From Candidatus Aegiribacteria sp. (lineage in GTDB: Bacteria; Fermentibacterota; Fermentibacteria; Fermentibacterales; JCC-6): DNA of 42,015 bases. The notes under the pieces are model-generated. The model was not told the DNA's origin, ran no database searches, and saw only the letters and a list, made by a program, of their open reading frames with translations. The number at the start of each line of letters is the position of its first letter. The stretch's first letter is position 1. The stretch covers positions 1 to 42,015 of the forward strand of contig JAGLOY010000100.1 in NCBI GenBank assembly GCA_023138735.1. Reading direction: 5' to 3'. The position numbers were made by a program, and so were the translations under genes. Positions 35,221 through 42,015 of this stretch are shown piece by piece.

Positions 35221-37140
35221 CTAACGTACTATGAACTCCACGCGACGGTTGAGAGCCTTGTTGGTTTCGGTTGTATTGGGAGCTGCAGGCATATTCTCTC
35301 CATAGCCAATGGTGGAAAGACTTGATGCGCTCACACCGAGGTTAACAAGGTAGTCGAAGACGGCTTCGGCCCTGTTTTCGCTGAGGGTCTGGTTGTACTC
35401 TTCGGTGTAGTCATCATCTGCGTATCCACTTATCTGCATATTGAGATTATTGGCGATGATATTCTCAGAAATTGCATCCAGGATAGATGTGTACTCTGAC
35501 TGGATCGCGTATTCGTTAACGACGAAATAGATCGGATCGAAGATAACGGACTGAAGCTGGAAATCGATCGTAACGATATCACCGCTGAGAACCTCCAGGT
35601 TCTCCTCTGCACCGAGGTAACCTGTAGCCGTAGCAGAGACGATCAAGGTACCTTCGTTGACGTTAAATTCGTAAAGACCATCGGTGCCTGTCCGGTCACT
35701 GGCAGCAGGGTCATCAGTTGCTGAAACGGTTGCGCCTGAAATGGCAAGACCCGTCTCGATATCGGTAACGCTGCCTACTACAATGCCGGGCTCGGGCTGA
35801 AGAGCGTAATTATTGTTGAAATCGACTCCACCTTCAACCGCAACGGTCTCGCTTACGCCGATGTAGCCGGGTGAGTTGACGGCGACGGAGACGTTACCCT
35901 CTGGAAGTTCGGCGGAGTAGAAGCCGGTCTCGGCATCGGAACCAGCTGGCTCGATGGCATCACCGGGGAATGCTACCGTGGCCTCAAGGGCTTCACCTGT
36001 GAGGGCGTCGGTAACTGTTCCTGACATGATCGCTGAACCTGGAGCAGCTGCGATACTGCCGGAGTACATAAGGTTCACGCCAACGCCCCAGGATGGGTAG
36101 TAACCCTCGGGGAATGGTGCGAAGTCCGCCCTGGTTTCGTCAGTAGGAGTTCCACCTGCCTGGTAGAAGCGATGTCCGAGATCACTCCACTCCGGATCAA
36201 ATGTATCTAATCCAAATGCTCCCACTACATCGCACGAGAATCTCCCTGCAATGGGGAATCTAAGTCCAGGCTGAAAGATGATCATGTCATCGTATCTCTC
36301 ACCGTTACCATCTTCAAAGTCACGATCAAGGAAATGACGCCACTCAGCTTCTGCAAAGAGTGTCAATCCATCCATGGGGTACTCGACGCCCATGGCGACA
36401 TGAAGCACTGGATCCACAACATCCATGTCCACTGCAACGGTATCGGTTGTTCCGAACCTGTGATCGGTGAACTGAAAGTTCTGCTTGAAGTAATGGTATC
36501 CAACGTTAGCATGCAGTACTACTGGATGCAGATTCATGGATGCCAGGAGATCAGCTCCAGCTGAGAAATTAGTACCTATCATCGAGCGGCGCATCTCGAA
36601 CATTGGCTGTTCGGGATTCCAGACACCATCGAACTGGTTGTAGTTTGTTACGTATGGACTGTCGCCACCTTCGTACATAGCGAAGCCGACCCATGGCATT
36701 ATACCAATAACAAAGTCACTTTCAGGATTGAAGGAGTACTTCAGGAAAAAGTTGGCTTCGCTGAAACCATCGTCGTTCTCGTTCTGGCCTCCAACAAGAT
36801 CCTGCCTGCCCTCGACTTCGTCGCGGGAGAGGCAGTTCCAGACGTAGGACACTCTTCCGGCGATCTCGATCTTTTCGCTGAGTCCTACTCCTGCTGTGAT
36901 GTACCATGTACCGTTATACTCGGTATCTGTGACATCCTGGGCTCCGCCTGAAAGCTGAGCTGTCCTTGTATCGTCACTCACTCCAAGGAAGGAGAAGAGT
37001 GCGATTGAGAATTCACCTGCCCCTATGGGTTTGGCATCAACGGTACGGTTGAGCCCTCGAAGACCCGAATAGGATGGCAGAGCAATGACGCTGCCTGATA
37101 TAAGAAGAAGTGCAGCAAGTAATAGTAATCCCTTTTTCAC
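35221..37140 (-). CDS. OmpA-family outer-membrane protein with carboxypeptidase-regulatory-like repeats
   Basis: 639 aa with a GTG start and AGGAAGG ribosome site. Signal peptide (GLLLLAALLLISGSVIALPS), then a ~340-residue beta-barrel region (GEFSIALFSFLG, EWRHFLDRDF, SWGVGVNLMYSG). Two Ig-like carboxypeptidase-regulatory repeats follow (GTVTDALTGEALEATV and GSVTDIETGLAISGATV). The C-terminal OmpA domain binds peptidoglycan: ISGYADDD, SENRAEAVFDYLVNLGV, TIGYGENMP and LNRRVEFIVR, with the conserved Asp and Arg ligands. It probably anchors the outer membrane to the cell wall. It is the only gene of its transcript, with a promoter at 37175-37204 and a terminator after it. Confidence 0.92.
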   Translation of the reverse strand: MKKGLLLLAALLLISGSVIALPSYSGLRGLNRTVDAKPIGAGEFSIALFSFLGVSDDTRTAQLSGGAQDVTDTEYNGTWYITAGVGLSEKIEIAGRVSYVWNCLSRDEVEGRQDLVGGQNENDDGFSEANFFLKYSFNPESDFVIGIMPWVGFAMYEGGDSPYVTNYNQFDGVWNPEQPMFEMRRSMIGTNFSAGADLLASMNLHPVVLHANVGYHYFKQNFQFTDHRFGTTDTVAVDMDVVDPVLHVAMGVEYPMDGLTLFAEAEWRHFLDRDFEDGNGERYDDMIIFQPGLRFPIAGRFSCDVVGAFGLDTFDPEWSDLGHRFYQAGGTPTDETRADFAPFPEGYYPSWGVGVNLMYSGSIAAAPGSAIMSGTVTDALTGEALEATVAFPGDAIEPAGSDAETGFYSAELPEGNVSVAVNSPGYIGVSETVAVEGGVDFNNNYALQPEPGIVVGSVTDIETGLAISGATVSATDDPAASDRTGTDGLYEFNVNEGTLIVSATATGYLGAEENLEVLSGDIVTIDFQLQSVIFDPIYFVVNEYAIQSEYTSILDAISENIIANNLNMQISGYADDDYTEEYNQTLSENRAEAVFDYLVNLGVSASSLSTIGYGENMPAAPNTTETNKALNRRVEFIVR

Positions 37141-37174
37141 GTTAACCTTCCTTTCAATAAAGGTTTTGGAACGG

Positions 37175-37204
37175 GTAATATGAGTAATTCCTGTCTATTG
37201 TCAA
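37175..37204 (-). promoter_or_regulatory. Promoter of the OmpA-family gene
   Basis: Minus strand: perfect TTGACA (37204-37199), then ATATTA/TATTAC at 17-18 bases (near 37181-37175), about 35 bp before the GTG start. Just upstream is an AT-rich block containing the perfect palindrome TATACTAGTATA, a possible operator or UP-like element shared with the divergent cyclase gene. Confidence 0.6.
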
Positions 37205-37432
37205 TAGTTAAAAGGCAATATTATTATACTAGTATATAGTAATAATAGGCTATAACTCTAAATATTTCCTAGTGATTTCCTAGGTATTATCTTCACTGAT
37301 TTCCTGGCGGCACGTTGTCTGTTTCTGATTTTGCCGGTTTGGTTGATTCGCAACCTGATTTCTGTATATTGACCCCTGGCAGTTCACTGTTCTGAGGTTT
37401 CATTGGAATTCTCTTTCTTTGGGGAGAACTGA

Positions 37433-40400
37433 ATGCCGCATGATTATGGATCCAGCCTGAGAGACAGACTAATCCGCTATAGAGGGGTATCGGATCCTGC
37501 CGCTGATGAAAGAGGAGAGCTTAAGCCTGGTGAGCGGAGAGATATAGCCGTTCTATTTCTTGACCTTGAAGGTTTCACTTCCCTTTCAGAGAAACTGGAC
37601 CATGAAGCAGTTCATGACATCGCCAGTGGAATCATGGATGCCCTGGTTGATGTATCCCAGCGGTTTGGTGGATACGTTGACAAGATCGAAGGTGACAGGA
37701 TAATGGTTCTCTTCGGTGCCAGGCAGGCAGGAGAGAACGACAGTACAAGGGCGGTTTCATCCGGGTTCATGATGCTCGATACAATAATGGCGGCAAATGA
37801 CATCCTTTCCGGTACCGGTATCCCTATCACTGCCAGGATTGGGATAAACAGCGGTCCGGTGACTGTAGCTCCCGATGCCATTGGGCATCTGACCGCTATG
37901 GGAAGAACGGTTAACCTTGCTTCCCGCATGGAGGAGGCTGCACAGGCTAATACCATTCTGGTTCCGGATACATTTCAAAAAAAGTGCAGTGATCAATTCA
38001 CTTGGGAAGATATTGGGATTATCAAACTGAAAGGTATCAGCGATCCTGTTCGCGCGTGGCGCCCAACGGGTTCCATATCCGCAAGCAGACCGCGATGGGA
38101 GCGGATATCCACAGTATGTCGTTCGGGATTCGTCGGAAGGGCAGCTGAACTTATCAGACTGAGGAAGAAGCTGCTTGATCAGAAATCCGGCACCACAGGA
38201 AAAACCCGACTCGGTGGAGTTAAACATATTGTTCTGGGTATCAAAGGTGAAGCAGGTATTGGAAAATCCCGCCTTGTTCATGAATTCATTCAGCAGCATT
38301 GCGGTAATGATGAGAATATTACGGTCTTAAAAGGTCAGTCACTTTCTTTCGCTCAACCCGCTTACTCCCTCTGGTCAGGTCTTCTTCGTAATCTGCTTGA
38401 TATTGAACAGGATTGTAGACTGGATTACAATGAATTCAGAAAGAAGATTCTCACTCTCAGTGATGAACGTGAATTGAGTGATTCAGTACCATTCCTGGCT
38501 GAACTTCTTTCGATCAGATCCGGTGATAGAAGACTGGCTGAACTGGACAGCAAGGCTATTGCCCTTGAAACCAGAATAGCCTTCAGAAATCTCCTCAAGG
38601 CAATGGCCGGCAAAGAGCACCTGATAGTGGTCCTGGACGACCTGCATTGGATCAATCCTACATGCCGCAATGTTCTGGAATTCATTATCGGTAACTGTGT
38701 AACAGAAAGACCGATTGTTTTTATTTTAATTTACAGGCCTGAGAGGGACGATGGCAAGGCTGTGGACTTCGATATTATGCTCACCTACGCTGCTTTGGAA
38801 GAAGTAGCCCTCTCCAGTATTGATGAACAGGCCAGCCGTGACATAATCATGAGAATGCTGTCGTGCATAAGTACCGAAGGAACTGGAAAAACCTCTCCGA
38901 AGGTAGAAGAGTTCTTTATGAAGCACTCCCGGGGCAATCCATTCTTCCTTGAGGAACTCATCCTTGATCTCTCCGAATCGGAGTTACTGAAAGAAGACAA
39001 AGGACAATGGGTGTTCAGCAGCCCGGTCAGTGAAATTTATATACCCTCATCGCTTACAGGGCTTCTTCAGTCGAGAGTTGACCGCCTGTCTGGTGAACTG
39101 AAAGGTGTCCTTCAGAAATCCTCAGTGCTGGGAGTCGAGTTCCAGCTCAAACTCTACAACAGGCTTGCAACAGAGCTTTCGCTGGATGAAAACAGCAGAT
39201 CAGTTTTCAATAACCTTGAGCGCAGGCAGTTCCTTATTGGCGGGGGAACAGCATTCGAGCAGAAGTATGCGTTCCGGCACATTCTGATACGCGATACCGC
39301 ATACAACAGCATACTTCAAAGCAATAAAAAGCTTCTTCACAGAATCACAGCCAGCCTGATCGAAGAGATGTATCCCGATGACGAGCAGGAAGTCGCTGAC
39401 ATTCTTGCGCATCACTGGGAAAGAGCCGATAAACGGGATAAGGCAATTCAATGGGGTATTATCAGCTTGAATTACGCCAAGGAGACTTACCAGCACGAAA
39501 AGGTTCTGGAATCATCGCAAAAGCTTGAGTCCTGGATACTGGAGCAGCCGCAGAACGTGGAAAACACTGAGAAACTGCTTGATGTGATGATGTGCAGAAA
39601 CGAGACTCTTAATCTACTTGGCAGGAGCAGCGAGCAGAAACAGCTGCTTCTCAGAATGAAGGGAATCGCTGACACTTGTGAGACTTCAGTCTGGCAGGGT
39701 AAAATACAGTTTGCTCTTGGAATCGTTTTCAGGATCACGGGTCGTATGAGCGAAGCTGAAGAATGCTACCGAACTGCCCTTGAAATTCATCGAAGATGCC
39801 AGGATCGTAAACAGGAGAGCATGGTTCTCTGCAATCTGGGTATACTCAGCAGAATTCAGGGCAGGACGGATGAAGCACAGGAGTATTTCAAGGTAGCCCT
39901 TGAAATGAACCTCGAAGAGGGTGACCGTAAATTAGAGGGAACACTGCTTGGAAATTTCGGTAACTTCTACTTCGATCAGGGGCGGATGGATAAGGCTATT
40001 GAATACTACGAGAAAGCCCTGGAGATCAACAGAGAAACCGGGGACAGACGGAACGAAGGGATTGCCCTTGGAAATCTTGGAAATCCCTATCTATCCATGA
40101 ATGAAATCGAACAGGCCCTTAATTATTACCAGCAGGCGCTTGAGCTGCACAGGGAGATAGGTAACCGGAAAAGCGAAGGAGTTACACTGGGAAACCTGGG
40201 TACTCTGTATTACGACCATGATCGGTTTGAAGAATCCCTGGAATGCTATCAAATGGCTCTTGAGATACATCTTGAAGTAGGCAATCTCAGACTTGAAGCG
40301 ATTACTCTCGCAGCACTTGCACTACTCCGAATGAAGCAGGATGATTATAAAGGGGCACTGGAATACTATCAGGATACTCTGTTAATCATTGAAGAACTGC

Positions 40401-40519
40401 AAATACCGAATAGGGGATTTGATCGTTTTACAGAGCTTCGCGGCAGCCTGCTTTCCTGCGGCTTTGCAGTAGCTGAAGTTACCTGGCCACGACATTGGGA
40501 CAGACCACAGACGGAATAA
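37433..40519 (+). CDS. Class III adenylate cyclase / AAA-type ATPase / TPR signalling protein (paralog C)
   Basis: 1028 aa with a single cyclase domain, complete in itself: metal Asp44 (LFLDLEGFTS) and Asp88 (KIEGDR), adenine-selecting Lys84, Thr154, and transition-state Asn161/Arg165 (GRTVNLASR). It should form a homodimeric adenylate cyclase. The ATPase domain begins FVGRAAE (233), with Walker A GEAGIGKSR (272-280) and Walker B VVLDDLHWI. The C-terminal half has TPRs of ~40 residues with repeated ALEI-REIGNR-SEG-LGNLG units. The final FTELR...WPRHWD tail matches paralog B and is absent from A. GGGGAGA precedes the ATG. Three lipoprotein genes follow in the same direction. Confidence 0.92.
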   Translation: MPHDYGSSLRDRLIRYRGVSDPAADERGELKPGERRDIAVLFLDLEGFTSLSEKLDHEAVHDIASGIMDALVDVSQRFGGYVDKIEGDRIMVLFGARQAGENDSTRAVSSGFMMLDTIMAANDILSGTGIPITARIGINSGPVTVAPDAIGHLTAMGRTVNLASRMEEAAQANTILVPDTFQKKCSDQFTWEDIGIIKLKGISDPVRAWRPTGSISASRPRWERISTVCRSGFVGRAAELIRLRKKLLDQKSGTTGKTRLGGVKHIVLGIKGEAGIGKSRLVHEFIQQHCGNDENITVLKGQSLSFAQPAYSLWSGLLRNLLDIEQDCRLDYNEFRKKILTLSDERELSDSVPFLAELLSIRSGDRRLAELDSKAIALETRIAFRNLLKAMAGKEHLIVVLDDLHWINPTCRNVLEFIIGNCVTERPIVFILIYRPERDDGKAVDFDIMLTYAALEEVALSSIDEQASRDIIMRMLSCISTEGTGKTSPKVEEFFMKHSRGNPFFLEELILDLSESELLKEDKGQWVFSSPVSEIYIPSSLTGLLQSRVDRLSGELKGVLQKSSVLGVEFQLKLYNRLATELSLDENSRSVFNNLERRQFLIGGGTAFEQKYAFRHILIRDTAYNSILQSNKKLLHRITASLIEEMYPDDEQEVADILAHHWERADKRDKAIQWGIISLNYAKETYQHEKVLESSQKLESWILEQPQNVENTEKLLDVMMCRNETLNLLGRSSEQKQLLLRMKGIADTCETSVWQGKIQFALGIVFRITGRMSEAEECYRTALEIHRRCQDRKQESMVLCNLGILSRIQGRTDEAQEYFKVALEMNLEEGDRKLEGTLLGNFGNFYFDQGRMDKAIEYYEKALEINRETGDRRNEGIALGNLGNPYLSMNEIEQALNYYQQALELHREIGNRKSEGVTLGNLGTLYYDHDRFEESLECYQMALEIHLEVGNLRLEAITLAALALLRMKQDDYKGALEYYQDTLLIIEELQIPNRGFDRFTELRGSLLSCGFAVAEVTWPRHWDRPQTE

Positions 40520-40558
40520 AGAACCCGTTTCCCAAGTGTCTATAAGAAAGGAAATATC

Positions 40559-40999
40559 ATGACAAGACTTACACTATGCGGTTTAGTATCAATACTGCTG
40601 CTTGCCCTGGCTGCATCATGCGGTGATTCATCACCTGCGGATCCAGTTGTTTCAGATGGAAACTGGGCTGGAACACTTTCATTATTCGGGGAATCTGTAA
40701 CATTCACTGTAGATGGTAATCAGGTCAGGAATCTCCAGGTTACCTTCGTTTACTGGGGCTCTTCTCTTCCCCCTGATACCCTTGTATGGACCCCTGACGA
40801 TGTTTCGATTTCAGGCAACGAGTTTCATATGACTGACACATTGAGTGCTGGATACTACAGTTATTCAATGAGTATTGGAGGGACATTTGATCCTCCGTCC
40901 AGTGTTTCCGGCATGTTCGGAACGACTGGAGCATATGACAGTCTTGGTACTCATAATACAACCAGTGATTCCTGCTCATGGTCCGGTAACCATGAATAA
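40559..40999 (+). CDS. Lipoprotein of unknown function
   Basis: 146-aa exported lipoprotein. The signal ends in the lipobox LAASC (Cys at 21), followed by a Ser/Pro/Asp linker and a small beta-rich domain (GNWAGTLSLFGESVTFTVDG ... SMSIGGTFDPPSSVSGMFG). The GxWxGTxS opening recalls small beta-barrel domains of other lipoproteins, but no family is certain. The ribosome site is AAAGGAAA. It starts 39 bp after cyclase C and overlaps the next lipoprotein by 8 bp. Confidence 0.75.
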   Translation: MTRLTLCGLVSILLLALAASCGDSSPADPVVSDGNWAGTLSLFGESVTFTVDGNQVRNLQVTFVYWGSSLPPDTLVWTPDDVSISGNEFHMTDTLSAGYYSYSMSIGGTFDPPSSVSGMFGTTGAYDSLGTHNTTSDSCSWSGNHE

Positions 41000-41402
41000 A
41001 ACATTCTTACACGCTGCGGTACTGACAGTCATTATACTGGCAGGTTGTGGCAGCGGGGAGGGTGACGGAGAAGCCACCGCCATTTTGATAGAGAAGGCTG
41101 GAGCGATAGAGTACGGTGATACTCGTGATCCGAATCATGGCGATCTTGCATATGACGCATACGAATTCGAGGCCCAAACGTTTGATCTGGTGCGCCTTGA
41201 CGTTGCGGCGGAAGGATTTTCACCTCTTCTGAAGCTTATAGAAGTCTCGACAGGAGCCGTGATCGCGGAATGGGATCCGCAGTATGGGACAGGCGATGCC
41301 CTGACGTACACAATCGCTGGATCAGGAGCCTACGAGGCACGTGTCTACGCTATTGAGGATGGTTCCGGAGATTACACACTGGTGATCACGGTGACACCCT
41401 AG
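40992..41402 (+). CDS. Lipoprotein with PPC-like beta-sandwich domain
   Basis: 136-aa lipoprotein. The start at 40992 overlaps the previous gene's stop (ATGAATAA). Signal and lipobox: LTVIILAGC. The mature domain resembles bacterial pre-peptidase C-terminal (PPC) domains: YDAYEFEAQTFDLVRLDV, SPLLKLIEVSTGAVIAE, TYTIAGSGAYEARVYAI, GDYTLVITV. These are non-catalytic modules often attached to secreted enzymes; here it is the whole protein. It is co-translated with its neighbour. Confidence 0.75.
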   Translation: MNKTFLHAAVLTVIILAGCGSGEGDGEATAILIEKAGAIEYGDTRDPNHGDLAYDAYEFEAQTFDLVRLDVAAEGFSPLLKLIEVSTGAVIAEWDPQYGTGDALTYTIAGSGAYEARVYAIEDGSGDYTLVITVTP

Positions 41403-41500
41403 GCCATTGAGTTCTGCGAAAAAACATAGGTTGGACATCATCATCCATATTCTGCAGAATTAACCCTGAAAGAGTTATTCTTAATGACAAGGAGTATTTC

Positions 41501-42015
41501 ATGAAAAAACTGATTATTCCAGCTGCATTCATCCTTCTGCTACTATCCTGCGGTACCAGTAACCCCATAGGACCATCACCCTCCAGCGATGCAGAATTCT
41601 ATCCACTGAGCGTTGGTAACCAGTGGGTTTACGGACGCATTGGTATAATAATGGATGGCGGAGCGCTTACCGGTACAATAACTGGCAGCTGTACTCTTGA
41701 GATCACCGGGACGGCGACCCATTCGGAAGGTTTCGATGTGTTCGTGCAGGAGAACGAAGTTACAGATACACTGGTAATGGGCTCGCAGGTTATGATAATA
41801 GACACAACCTACACGGATTATCTCCGTATTACGGACAGCGGATTGTTTGGTTACCCTCATCTTACCGACACCGATTCTTCCTACACAGTACCTTTCCCCA
41901 TAGTAAACGGTGCCGTATGGGATTTCTCGGAAGAGCCGCCCATGACGGGCATGATCCTCTCAACCAATGTGGATGTCACCGTAAGCGCCGGAACGTTCGA
42001 AGACTGCATTGAAAT
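41501..42015 (+). CDS. Lipoprotein, 3' end cut by window
   Basis: The frame is open from the ATG at 41501 (AAGGAG upstream) to the window edge, 171 codons seen. The signal ends in the lipobox LLLLSC (Cys at 17). The mature part begins with FYPLSVGNQWVYG, an opening common in uncharacterised outer-membrane-associated lipoproteins of environmental bacteria, followed by beta-rich sequence. No function is recognised. It is the third lipoprotein in a row downstream of cyclase C. Confidence 0.8.
   Translation, partial: MKKLIIPAAFILLLLSCGTSNPIGPSPSSDAEFYPLSVGNQWVYGRIGIIMDGGALTGTITGSCTLEITGTATHSEGFDVFVQENEVTDTLVMGSQVMIIDTTYTDYLRITDSGLFGYPHLTDTDSSYTVPFPIVNGAVWDFSEEPPMTGMILSTNVDVTVSAGTFEDCIE

Noticed and set aside
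1-42015. CRISPR arrays, tRNA genes, rRNA genes, phage or IS transposase genes
   Set aside because: I looked for repeat-spacer periodicity, tRNA TPsiC-arm-like sequences and transposase motifs and saw none that I can support.

Overview
The window reads as a chromosome segment of a Gram-negative, diderm bacterium, probably from a little-cultivated FCB-type candidate lineage. This is inferred from an OmpA-family porin, several lipoproteins, a Tat substrate, FG-GAP/VCBS repeat proteins, a T9SS-like C-terminal domain, and very large cyclase-ATPase-TPR regulators. Coding density is high, and TTG/GTG starts with good Shine-Dalgarno sites are common. TGA is an ordinary stop codon for many genes here. 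No rRNA, tRNA, CRISPR array or insertion sequence was recognised.

Layout. 0.2-1.5 kb: type I glutamine synthetase. 1.5-6.4 kb (minus): a tandem-cyclase/ATPase/TPR signalling protein followed by a Tat-exported PPP-like phosphatase. 6.6-11 kb: cobalamin adenosyltransferase, a small outer-membrane-type protein, rlmN, and a mtnP-thiL-DUF4342 run. 11-13.6 kb: a secreted protein and an MscS channel with a C-terminal cyclic-nucleotide-binding domain, ended by a 24-bp perfect inverted repeat. 13.7-18.9 kb (minus): a small membrane protein, xanthine dehydrogenase xdhA-xdhB and a patatin lipase. 18.9-21.8 kb (minus): two unknown proteins and a GC-rich C69 peptidase. 21.9-25.3 kb: three secreted beta-propeller-type genes, each interrupted by one in-frame TGA. 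25.4-27.1 kb: a secreted unknown protein and a DUF4230 protein. 27.3-32.2 kb: a second tandem-cyclase regulator, tail-to-tail with rtcB. 32.3-37.1 kb: an M1-type metallopeptidase with a predicted C-terminal beta-barrel, and the OmpA porin. 37.4-42 kb: a third cyclase/ATPase/TPR protein and three lipoproteins, the last cut by the window edge.

The most striking signal is at 21.9-25.3 kb. Two paralogous FG-GAP proteins carry the TGA at the homologous position, and a third propeller protein carries one directly after a Cys codon. In all three, a hairpin starts 11-18 nt downstream and presents an apical GGT or GGC about 20-27 nt after the TGA. This is the geometry and loop signature of bacterial SECIS elements. 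I read these as a cluster of undescribed extracytoplasmic selenoproteins. Annotation pipelines would split each into two fragments.

The second theme is cyclic-nucleotide signalling: three large class III cyclase-ATPase-TPR proteins and a candidate receptor, the MscS-CNBD channel. In two of the cyclases the active-site residues are divided between the tandem domains: C1 keeps the metal aspartates and C2 keeps the Asn/Arg pair. This is the layout of mammalian soluble adenylyl cyclase.
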